This document shows, piece by piece, positions 8,472-15,383 of a stretch of DNA of 58,750 nucleotides. The stretch spans positions 1 to 58,750 of the forward strand of contig CAZEAN010000021.1 in NCBI GenBank assembly GCA_964510225.1. Direction: 5' to 3'. Position 1 is the first letter of the stretch, and each line of letters opens with the position of its first letter. The notes under the pieces were generated by a model. That model saw only the letters and a list, made by a program, of their open reading frames with translations. It was not told where the DNA came from and did not search any database. The stretch is from CAZEAN01 sp964510225 (GTDB taxonomy: Bacteria; Planctomycetota; Planctomycetia; Isosphaerales; Isosphaeraceae). Both the position numbers and the translations under genes were made by a program.

Positions 8472-9599
8472 ATGAGAGTCACGGCTCTTTTGCTTGGTAT
8501 ATTCGCCCTCATTCTTCCCACGCGTGGGGCTTCTCAGGAAGACAACGGCGATGGAAAGGAATTCGTCGATCATCAAGAAGCGGTTCATGAATCGATGATC
8601 GCGCTCAACTTCGGCGAAGGATTGACCTCGTATTGGCTCTTTGAACCCTCAGAGCCAAGCCCCGAGGAACCCGTGCCCGTCGTTGTCTTCTTTCACGGCT
8701 GGATGTCATCGAACCCCGGAATCTACGGCGCCTGGATCGCTCATCTGACTCGTCGCGGCAATGTTGTGATTTTCCCTAGATATCAAGACGGGTGGATGAC
8801 GCCACCGGGCAGGTTTATGGCTGGTTCGGTCGATGCGATCCATGACGCTCTTGACGTTCTTCAGACTGGAACAGGCCATCCCCGACCAGACCTTGATCGG
8901 GTCGCATTTATCGGGCACTCCGCCGGGGGCAATCTCGCAGCGCAACTGGCAGCCGTCTCAGAACAATTAGAACTTCCAACACCGAAAGCCGTGGTCGCGG
9001 TATTCCCGGGTGAGGTTCTCCCGTCGACTGAGCCAAACCTCGCGACAATTCCGGCCGAAACTCGATTACTCGTGGCCGCGTCCGAGGAAGATGCGGTCGT
9101 TGGTGACACACGGGCTCGTCAAATTTTCCTCGAAGCAACGCTCGTACCACTTGATCAGAAGGAGTTTCTTTTGGTCCGGAGCGATCGGAAGGCAGTACCG
9201 CCCTTGGTCGCTGACCACACTGCGCCGACTGCTCGACTTAGCTGGCTAGACACCGGCGAAGGACCGTTCCGGGCCCTTCAGATGGATCTCGCCGACATTG
9301 ACCGAATCGACACTGCAGTACTCTGGCCCGCAGCAGACTTGACCTTAGAAGCGGGCTTTGAAGAAAAAGGTCTTGACGACTTGATTCGACAGAGCCCGAC
9401 ACTGTCCTACCTCGGTCAGCATGATGATGGCACGCCAATTCGAGCCCCGCTCATCGACGACGATCTCGCCAAGATCCCCCGCGTCATCCCGCGACGCGGG
9501 ATCCGCCTTGTCCCCTGGCCAACTCGGATCCTCGAACCCGTGGCACGCCCCGACGCCCTGATCGACTTAGGTCAGGATCCTCTTAATGTCCCAAACTGA
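8472..9599 (+). CDS. Secreted alpha/beta-hydrolase (GHSAGG nucleophile motif)
   Basis: The start was set at the ATG at 8472, which opens a signal peptide (MRVTALLLGIFALILPTRGA). The 375-residue product has the alpha/beta-hydrolase order: a strand with the oxyanion motif PVVVFFHGWMSS, a second strand (GNVVIFPRYQDG), then the nucleophile elbow VAFIGHSAGGNLAAQLAA with Ser in G-H-S-A-G-G. Later strands carry VAASEEDAVVGD (likely acid position) and VADHTAP (likely catalytic His). The arrangement resembles chlorophyllase-like or dienelactone-hydrolase-like esterases; the substrate is unknown. A cell-envelope or extracellular location is expected. Confidence 0.82.
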   Translation: MRVTALLLGIFALILPTRGASQEDNGDGKEFVDHQEAVHESMIALNFGEGLTSYWLFEPSEPSPEEPVPVVVFFHGWMSSNPGIYGAWIAHLTRRGNVVIFPRYQDGWMTPPGRFMAGSVDAIHDALDVLQTGTGHPRPDLDRVAFIGHSAGGNLAAQLAAVSEQLELPTPKAVVAVFPGEVLPSTEPNLATIPAETRLLVAASEEDAVVGDTRARQIFLEATLVPLDQKEFLLVRSDRKAVPPLVADHTAPTARLSWLDTGEGPFRALQMDLADIDRIDTAVLWPAADLTLEAGFEEKGLDDLIRQSPTLSYLGQHDDGTPIRAPLIDDDLAKIPRVIPRRGIRLVPWPTRILEPVARPDALIDLGQDPLNVPN

Positions 9600-9889
9600 T
9601 TGATCGCTCCAGGTCCGGTCCCGTTTCGATCTCCACACTCCACTCCCGAAGTCGCGTGATTCTGCCCAACTCATTCCCTGTGGATTCACCAGGCAATAGC
9701 CAAGAGATCTCAGGCGACCTGGATAACAACTTCGTGGTGTGGGAACCATTAAGGTTGGTTGGCCTCGCAAGGAAATTGGCGGGGTTGCCTCGCTCCTACC
9801 AACTCAGTGACCAGCAGGACCTGGAGGTTATCTTGAGCCTACCGGTCCTCGAACAGGGTCAAGCTTGGATCGACCTAGTGATCACCCTT

Positions 9890-11161
9890 CTATCGAAGGT
9901 CGTTCTCCGTCAGCTTCAGTTCATAAAATCTCTCTCCGGCGGCATTCATAAACGTCGCCTGAAGTGTGGCGAGTTCTGTAGTTGTGTCAGCGGATAAGAG
10001 TAGGAAGGAGTGAGGTTCACCCGCATCGAAGACAAGGTCGGGATGTGGAGCGTTTGCGGCCTCGATGACACTGTCGTGTATCGGTGAAGTAATGAGTTCC
10101 AAGAGGTCGTAACCTGCGCGGTCTTTTGTCGAATGCCGGAGAACTCGGGTTCGGTGAATATCACCACCCACGAGGACGACACCCGTGATCCCTTCGTTGC
10201 CGATGTAACGCCAAAGGGCTTCACGCTCATGAGGATAGCTCATCCAGTGGTCCGGTTTGTTCGGTCTCGTGGCTTCATTCCAGATCATCCCGCTTGCGAT
10301 CACTTTGAATGGGGCTGTAGAGAGTTTCAGTTCACGGAGGAGCCAATCCCACTGCCGACTCCCTAAAAGTGTTGGCTTGTTGGGTTCGACCGGTGATGGT
10401 TCAGTGGCAGCGAAAGTCCTTGCATCGAGCAAGAAGACTTCGATCGGGCCGCGCCGAAACTTGGTGTAGATTCCGATACCGTCCTCACCATAAGAGGGTA
10501 AGGCGTGGTATTCCAGAAAGGCACGGCGCGAGGCTTCTTTGCCCGCAAGACGACCATCGGTATCGTTGCGACCAAAGTCATGGTCGTCCCAGGTTGAGTA
10601 GAATGAACGATTGTGCAGAAGAGCCTGAAATGGTGAAACAGACGTGAATTCTCGATAACGCCGACGCTGTGTTTCAAGGTCAGTGCTGTCGATGTAAGGG
10701 GTATCGCCAAGCAACACGAGTGCATCAACGTTTTCCGACCCCATCCGAGTCCAGACTCCCGCACTCCCCTCATCCTCACGGGCACAGGAGCCAAAAGCGA
10801 TTCGGATCTGTTGTCGGGTTTCCGTTGGAGGTGGAGTCCTGAAGACGAAATCGTCTCCTTCGATAACTGCCTGGTCGTTCTGAGCGATGGTGTAGCGATA
10901 TTCGTTCTCTGGTTTCAACCCAGTCACGGTCCATTGAACGGTGAGATCGGTTTCAGGACCTGCAGTCGCTGAGTCGACCGGGACCGAAAACGAATCATCA
11001 TGCACGCTAGTTATCCGGAGCTGATAGGTTCCTGCCGTATCTGCTCGATACCAAATGGTGACAGAGTCTGGTGTCATGTGACCGATAAACGGACCGATCT
11101 CATTTGCTTGCACTAATGTTGGAGTCAGAGAGAAGAACAGGATGATCGAGCCGTAGCACAT
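9890..11161 (-). CDS. PhoD-like alkaline phosphatase/phosphodiesterase
   Basis: 423 residues beginning with a short hydrophobic signal (MCYGSIILFFSLTPTLVQA). A fibronectin-like N-terminal domain (about 20-110, ending VFRTPP) precedes a metallophosphatase core. Core motifs are IRIAFGSCAREDEGSAGVW, LVLLGDTPYIDSTD (usual G-D-x-x-Y), STWDDHDFGRNDTDG (the W-D-D-H-D-x-G-x-N-D signature of PhoD), then VFLLDARTFA and VVLVGGDIHRTRV (G-D-x-H). These give the metal ligands of the PhoD family, which releases phosphate from phosphomonoesters and diesters outside the cytoplasm. The gene is isolated, with about 290 bp to its convergent neighbour. Confidence 0.9.
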   Translation of the reverse strand: MCYGSIILFFSLTPTLVQANEIGPFIGHMTPDSVTIWYRADTAGTYQLRITSVHDDSFSVPVDSATAGPETDLTVQWTVTGLKPENEYRYTIAQNDQAVIEGDDFVFRTPPPTETRQQIRIAFGSCAREDEGSAGVWTRMGSENVDALVLLGDTPYIDSTDLETQRRRYREFTSVSPFQALLHNRSFYSTWDDHDFGRNDTDGRLAGKEASRRAFLEYHALPSYGEDGIGIYTKFRRGPIEVFLLDARTFAATEPSPVEPNKPTLLGSRQWDWLLRELKLSTAPFKVIASGMIWNEATRPNKPDHWMSYPHEREALWRYIGNEGITGVVLVGGDIHRTRVLRHSTKDRAGYDLLELITSPIHDSVIEAANAPHPDLVFDAGEPHSFLLLSADTTTELATLQATFMNAAGERFYELKLTENDLR

Positions 11162-11454
11162 CGTTGGTGTTCCGATGATGAAGGTGTGATGTTGTTAAGG
11201 TAGGTCCGATCAGTAATGATCGCGCGCTATTGTACATGACCGGACAACCAGGAACGAGACTCCTTCCCAACGGTCTCAAGCGCGTCCTGAATCTATGAAG
11301 TAGTCACAAGGTTCGAATAAATTTTGCTGAATATGGAGACTCTTAACCATCCGATAGCTCGATCGAATTCCTCCGTACTCAATTCCTTTGCGACCGCCCG
11401 TGAGATGGGCGATTGGAGCGATGGTACAAGCACTGGGTCTGCAAGAGCGTTTCC

Positions 11455-11979
11455 CTAAACTCCACTCACGCGGATCTTGGATAAGGCTTCACGTGCCAAG
11501 GCAACCAACCGAGCGCGGTTACGAGCAAAAGGGTCTGATTTATTGGTTGCACTCGGGTCGAACGATGCAATTCGCTGGAGGTCGTCGATCGCTCGGGCCT
11601 CGCAGAACTCGCCGAGTTGCCAAACGACGGCCTCATCCAAATGTCGACCCATCGGATACTCAGAGACCGGCTGTTCTTGGATTGCAGCCACGAGTTCGAG
11701 GAGATGATTTCTGATCTCCTCAGAATCCGGCGACGGCTTCCAAAGTTCGCGATGTCCGGTCGAATTCCCCTTGTAAACCGGCCCGATCGGGATCGGATCC
11801 CGATCAGGTCTTCGGTGTGGGTGGTTCGCGCAATACGTGTAGAACGGACCAACGATCGGTAGGTCTCGTATCGTGCAATGAGCAGGGATCGTGCGATTGT
11901 TATTGCGGGACCCGGCTTCGCCCCTGTTCTGGGCATTGAACCAGCATGTGCCGCAACAGTCAGAACCACCATTAGGCAT
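11455..11979 (-). CDS. Cys-rich conserved protein of unknown function
   Basis: 174 residues. The first 55 contain clustered cysteines (C-C-G-T-C-W near residue 8, then C-T-I-R near 35 and Y-C-A-N-H-P-H-R near 50) that look like a zinc or iron site. The remainder is helical and charged (EEIRNHLLELVAAIQEQP, ARNRARLVALAREALSKI), reminiscent of a HEAT-like helical hairpin. No catalytic family was recognised. Two overlapping frames in the same region (11466-11972 minus and 11388-11714 plus) have frame-shadow composition; this frame alone has the ordered cysteines and amphipathic helices. Confidence 0.6.
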   Translation of the reverse strand: MPNGGSDCCGTCWFNAQNRGEAGSRNNNRTIPAHCTIRDLPIVGPFYTYCANHPHRRPDRDPIPIGPVYKGNSTGHRELWKPSPDSEEIRNHLLELVAAIQEQPVSEYPMGRHLDEAVVWQLGEFCEARAIDDLQRIASFDPSATNKSDPFARNRARLVALAREALSKIRVSGV

Positions 11980-12025
11980 CGCTGTGTTGCACCTATCAGT
12001 TCAGGATATTGTGATAAATCAACTG

Positions 12026-12424
12026 CTAGTGATTCGTCTCGAGGGTACTGAATTCGTCTCGCTTATCGATCGTAGGTTTAGGCTTCTTACGTGGGATCAA
12101 TCTAGTGACAATCCATGCGGGCGGCCACATCAATGCAAAGTAAATAACAACAAATATTGGCATAACGAATGGTGCAAACAGTTGAGGCGCCCCATCCTTG
12201 GTAAGAATCTCGTCTGCAATCTCGGCAGTTGGAGCATAGGTACCCGCAAAGTTCCAGTACGCCCATACGGACGCAACACCGGTGATATAACCAACTGCAA
12301 GCGTCACCAACACAGTCTTCCAGCCCCAGTAGCGATAATGTCCTACTAGCCAAGCGATCCCCATCAAGAGAATCGGAGATAACCGAATCGCCCAACAGGT
12401 AATGGAGTAATAGGGCTCGTTCAT
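12026..12424 (-). CDS. Small three-helix membrane protein, unknown
   Basis: 132 residues with three hydrophobic segments: about 10-27 (WAIRLSPILLMGIAWLVG), 35-56 (TVLVTLAVGYITGVASVWAY) and 84-108 (FVMPIFVVIYFALMWPPAWI). A basic, charged tail (PRKKPKPTIDKRDEF) is probably cytoplasmic. A purine-rich AGAGGGG lies just upstream of the ATG. I do not recognise the family. The gene stands alone. A 21-bp perfect palindrome lies about 115 bp upstream of its start and might be an operator for it. Confidence 0.6.
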   Translation of the reverse strand: MNEPYYSITCWAIRLSPILLMGIAWLVGHYRYWGWKTVLVTLAVGYITGVASVWAYWNFAGTYAPTAEIADEILTKDGAPQLFAPFVMPIFVVIYFALMWPPAWIVTRLIPRKKPKPTIDKRDEFSTLETNH

Positions 12425-12738
12425 TTTCCCCTCTGCTCATGTCAGATGACGGGGACAATCCGTGACCTCTCAACGAGTCTTTCAATTACCCACGAGCCGA
12501 TGACTCGAATCACCCCCACCTTAGGAAGCGACACCCCATACTTTGCAATGCAAAGTATTCATGTCAAGAGGTCTGTCGCCCACCTGAGAACTTCGCAAAG
12601 CCTCCTTGTGCCTGGTGAGTGATTACCCCAGACGCACTCAGTCGCGTCCGCCTAGGTGAGCATTGAATAGACCACCTAATCCAAGGGGGTCTCGTAAGTC
12701 CCGAAATAGCAACTGCTTTAGCGGGATTCGGCTTCTGC
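12425..12738. other. Gene-free interval with an operator-like palindrome
   Basis: No ORF with protein-like composition was seen here. The only structured element is the palindrome at 12538-12558. The rest lies between the 3' end of the aldo/keto reductase gene and the 5' end of the small membrane protein gene, both on the minus strand. Confidence 0.5.
12538..12558. promoter_or_regulatory. 21-bp perfect inverted repeat, possible operator
   Basis: ATACTTTGCA-A-TGCAAAGTAT: ten-base arms match perfectly around a single central base. There is no loop or T-run, so it is unlikely to be a terminator. Perfect odd-length palindromes of this size upstream of a gene are typical of dimeric repressor sites. 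The downstream gene on the minus strand starts at 12424. Function is inferred. Confidence 0.45.
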
Positions 12739-13716
12739 TCAACCGGGTTTGTAGACTCGGGATTCTTCGGGATCACGAGTCTCGAAGGGTACAGTGAGGA
12801 GTTCACGCCAGGCGTCATCGGAGATGGAGGTGTTGGCCCAGTCGAGAGTCTGTTGAATCCGCTCGGGCTTGCTCACGCCGCAGATCGTTGACATAATCCG
12901 AGGGTCGCGGATCGAGAACTGCAAGGCTGCAGCACCCATCGGTATCTGGTGTCGGGCACAAATTGCTTCGATCTGGCGAACGGGCTCAAGAAGCTCTTCT
13001 GTTGCCTCCTGATACACATAACGTGGGTATGCATCTGCTCCTTTGGCGAGGACACCGGACGAATATGGGGCCGCATTGAGTACGGCAATCCCTTTCTGGT
13101 GCGCAAAGTTGATCATTTCCTCCGCATTACGATTTAAGAGAGTGAATCGATTATGGGTAATGAGTGCATCAAAATCCCAATCCTTTAAAATTGGCATCAT
13201 CACATCGACCTTGCCAGCAGCAAGACCAACCGCTTCCACAATCCCTTCTTCCTTCATCTTGAAGAGTTCCTGGAGGGAACCATTCCGCCCCGTGACTTCA
13301 TGGAGTGCGGCAGCGTATTCGGGGTCATGTAGATGAACGAGCTGGAGCCGATCAAGGCCGAGTGCTTCCAAGCTCTCTTCAAGTGATCGACGAGCCCGAT
13401 CGGCGTCGAACCGATTAGCCTCCATGTCCCGGTCGAGCTTTGTCGAAATTACGAATCCTTCCGGAAGACCATTGCGTTCACGGATGACCTCACCGATTCG
13501 CTGCTCACTTCTCCCGAAGCCATAATTCCTTGAGGTGTCGAGGAAGTTAGTCGGCCCGTCGAACATCGCCCGGATTGTCGCCCAGGCACGTTCCACGTCG
13601 ACGCTATACCCGTAGGTATCTGGCATGTCCGAAAGGGCCGAGGTCCCGAAGCAAACCTTCGAGACCTGAAGATTAGTCCGACCGAGTTTGGTAGGGACCA
13701 GAGGAAGCGCCGACAT
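12739..13716 (-). CDS. Aldo/keto reductase
   Basis: 325 residues, the usual length of the family. Visible elements of the NADP-dependent TIM barrel are N-terminal KLGRTNLQVSKVCFGTSALS, the active-site Asp/Tyr strand NFLDTSRNYGFGRSEQRIGE, the Lys strand GFVISTKLDRDM, and LDRLQLVHLHDPE with the catalytic His. The cofactor-binding end is PRIMSTICGVSKPERIQQTL. The arrangement is closest to D-threo-aldose 1-dehydrogenase or L-fucose dehydrogenase-like members that reduce or oxidise sugars. The exact substrate cannot be given. It lies 55 bp downstream of the DAHP synthase gene on the same strand and may be co-transcribed. Confidence 0.9.
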   Translation of the reverse strand: MSALPLVPTKLGRTNLQVSKVCFGTSALSDMPDTYGYSVDVERAWATIRAMFDGPTNFLDTSRNYGFGRSEQRIGEVIRERNGLPEGFVISTKLDRDMEANRFDADRARRSLEESLEALGLDRLQLVHLHDPEYAAALHEVTGRNGSLQELFKMKEEGIVEAVGLAAGKVDVMMPILKDWDFDALITHNRFTLLNRNAEEMINFAHQKGIAVLNAAPYSSGVLAKGADAYPRYVYQEATEELLEPVRQIEAICARHQIPMGAAALQFSIRDPRIMSTICGVSKPERIQQTLDWANTSISDDAWRELLTVPFETRDPEESRVYKPG

Positions 13717-13771
13717 AATTGACCTCTCAAGGTTGGTCTAGGGAAAGCAGTATCAAATCAAGGAGAACAGC

Positions 13772-14785
13772 TTAGAGTGTCCGGTCAACCGCCTCGGCGA
13801 TCCTCCGACAGTTGGTCATCATCTCTTCGAAGACGGATGGGGTGATGGTCTGGGCGCCGTCACTCATCGCATGCTCAGGATCTTCGTGAACTTCGACCAT
13901 TAAGCCATCAGCACCGGCGGCGATGGCGGCCTTGGCCATTGCCGGGACAAGCGAAGCTTTACCTGTGCCGTGCGAAGGATCGACGACGACGGGGAGGTGG
14001 CTCTTTTGCTGAAGGTAAGGAACCGCAGAGAGTGGTAGTGTAAACCTCGTGTGTGATTCAAAAGTTCGGATACCGCGCTCGCAGAGCATCACCTGATCGT
14101 TTCCCCGATCGAGAATGTACTCGGCAGCGAGGAGGAACTCGTCGATCGTGGCGCTCATCCCTCGTTTCAAGAACGCCGGCTTCCCTGAATCACCGACGGC
14201 TTGGAGCAGTTGATAGTTCTGCATATTCCGAGCGCCGATCTGGAGCACATCGGCATATTCGGCGACCAAGGGGACATGCTCGGGAGCCATCACCTCGGTA
14301 ACAATCGCAAGGCCCGTTTCGGCCCGTGCGGTTGCCAGCATCTTGAGGCCATCTTCCTTATGCCCTTGGAAGCTGTAGGGGCTCGTCCGCGGCTTAAATG
14401 CACCACCACGGAGCCCGGTCGCGCCACGCTCTTTCAGAATTCGGGCAATCGAGACGATCTGTGTCTCAGATTCCACTGAGCACGGACCCGCGATCACCCC
14501 GATCTTGGTACCACCCACCACCAAGGGTCCGGTTTGAACCACCGTGCGCTCGGTCTTCAACTCAGACGAAGCCCGCTTGTAAGGAGCCATGATCGGCAAG
14601 ACGTTCTCGACCCCATCGCTCGGTTCGAGTGCTTCGACCAATCCCGGTCGTTCTTGGCCGATGGCGGCGATCACTTTTTGATGCGTTCCCACAATCACCT
14701 GAGGCTCAAGTCCCAGAGAGGCGATGTGGTCCCGAACGTGTGAGATCTGGTCTTCGGTGGCATCAGGTTTCATGACGACAATCAC
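13772..14785 (-). CDS. aroF: 3-deoxy-7-phosphoheptulonate synthase (DAHP synthase, class I-beta)
   Basis: 337 residues. It condenses phosphoenolpyruvate and erythrose 4-phosphate, the first step of the shikimate pathway to Phe, Tyr and Trp. Residues 1-70 form a ferredoxin-like regulatory domain (MIVVMKPDATEDQISHVRDH) found in type I-beta enzymes. The barrel follows with IAGPCSVESETQ, RGGAFKPRTSPYSFQG (K-P-R-T-S-P-Y signature), LQIGARNMQNY and VVVDPSHGTGKA. The first codon is GTG at 14785 with AGAGGG upstream; an ATG four codons later is possible. The 5' region carries an aromatic-codon-rich leader ORF and a strong terminator, so expression is probably set by transcription attenuation. Confidence 0.95.
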   Translation of the reverse strand: MIVVMKPDATEDQISHVRDHIASLGLEPQVIVGTHQKVIAAIGQERPGLVEALEPSDGVENVLPIMAPYKRASSELKTERTVVQTGPLVVGGTKIGVIAGPCSVESETQIVSIARILKERGATGLRGGAFKPRTSPYSFQGHKEDGLKMLATARAETGLAIVTEVMAPEHVPLVAEYADVLQIGARNMQNYQLLQAVGDSGKPAFLKRGMSATIDEFLLAAEYILDRGNDQVMLCERGIRTFESHTRFTLPLSAVPYLQQKSHLPVVVDPSHGTGKASLVPAMAKAAIAAGADGLMVEVHEDPEHAMSDGAQTITPSVFEEMMTNCRRIAEAVDRTL

Positions 14786-14901
14786 GGTTATCCGCCCTCT
14801 TACGTGGCTTCGATTGGTTTTCTTGGAAGAAAATGACCAGACTCGTTGCCACTGACGCTGGAATCGGTTGAAGAATGGTAAAAACTCGAACGGGAAGGAA
14901 C

Positions 14902-14939
14902 AAAAAAAGCCTCAGGACCTATCTGGTCCCGAGGCTTTT
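14902..14939 (-). terminator. Intrinsic terminator in the aroF leader (attenuator stem)
   Basis: On the minus strand the RNA reads AGCCTCGGGACC, loop AGATA, GGTCCTGAGGCT, then a run of T. The 12-bp stem has a single mismatch and is followed by six further Ts, a textbook Rho-independent terminator. It lies 117 bp upstream of the aroF start and about 40 nt past the stop codon of the leader ORF. A terminator placed between a promoter and its gene only makes sense if it can be overridden. It could also end transcripts coming from tRNA-Val. Confidence 0.88.
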
Positions 14940-14976
14940 GTCTGCGTTGAAGTAGTTGTTTCGACCAGTGGTCGAT

Positions 14977-15096
14977 TCAAGTTCCTTTGGCAGCCTCGCG
15001 ACCCTTGGTTTGTTCGTTCGTAAACAGATGCCACCACCCAATATAGGTGTTAGCCTGTTGAAAACGCCAAGGATGGGAGAATGAAATGAGGAACAA
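14977..15096 (-). CDS. Aromatic-rich leader peptide upstream of aroF
   Basis: A 39-codon ORF starting with TTG, with AGGA eight nucleotides upstream, ending in TGA. Its first 25 codons include Phe2, Phe6, Trp10, Phe12, Tyr18, Trp21, Trp22 and Phe25; the core reads T-Y-I-G-W-W-H-L-F. The final part (TNEQTKGREAAKGT) is polar and contains the codons C-GAG-GCT that can pair with the terminator. Tandem Trp codons recall trp leader peptides, and the downstream gene makes the common precursor of all three aromatic amino acids. It could instead be a small functional protein. The start codon choice is based on the ribosome-binding site, as there is no ATG in frame. Confidence 0.6.
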   Translation of the reverse strand: MFLISFSHPWRFQQANTYIGWWHLFTNEQTKGREAAKGT

Positions 15097-15226
15097 GGAA
15101 AAAATCCTGAAGTTTGTGAAGCTCAAGCCCTACCAATATTATCGTAATCGAAGGGTCGAATTGGTGCAAAAAGAAAAAAGTAGTCTTGGAAATTGAGTAC
15201 AAAGGGAAGCTAACGACCGCAAGTCA

Positions 15227-15300
<74 letters not shown>

Positions 15301-15345
15301 GAACCTTATCAGGGCGAAATTGATTGGTCCGCCCTCACGCCTCGA

Positions 15346-15374
15346 ATTCTATTGCTCTGAACGGAGTGACTCAA
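15346..15374 (-). promoter_or_regulatory. Sigma-70-type promoter for tRNA-Val
   Basis: On the minus strand TTGAGT (15374-15369), a 17-bp spacer, then TAGAAT (15351-15346). Both boxes match the consensus at most positions at ideal spacing, placing the transcript start about 40 bp before the tRNA. It sits immediately downstream of the CE15-like gene. Confidence 0.6.
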
Positions 15375-15383
15375 GAGGAACGC

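Larger units (their letters stand above)
14902..15108 (-). promoter_or_regulatory. Putative aromatic-amino-acid attenuator of aroF
   Basis: The region contains, in transcript order, a ribosome-binding AGGA (15105-15108), a 39-codon leader rich in Phe/Trp/Tyr codons, a perfect hairpin TCGACCA-G-TGGTCGA (14961-14975), and the terminator (14902-14939). The leader segment CGAGGCT (14998-14992) is complementary to AGCCTCG (14936-14930) of the terminator's 5' arm, so the two form mutually exclusive 7-bp and 12-bp stems. A ribosome stalled on Trp-Trp or Phe (15036-15022) would leave the antiterminator segment free. A ribosome reaching the stop at 14977 would cover part of it. A possible -10 element (GATAAT) lies at 15138-15143. 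The mechanism is inferred from sequence alone. Confidence 0.65.

Noticed and set aside
9477..9503. CCGCGTCATCCCGCGACGCGGG hairpin as a terminator
   Set aside because: It lies inside the hydrolase coding frame and has no T-run.
9656..9997. Plus-strand ORF of 113 codons between the hydrolase and PhoD genes
   Set aside because: No ribosome-binding site or domain; it runs into the PhoD gene on the other strand. Some hydrophobic stretches are not enough to call a gene.
14902..15096. T-box riboswitch upstream of aroF
   Set aside because: No AGGGUGG-type T-box sequence or specifier loop could be found; the aromatic-rich leader ORF explains the terminator better.
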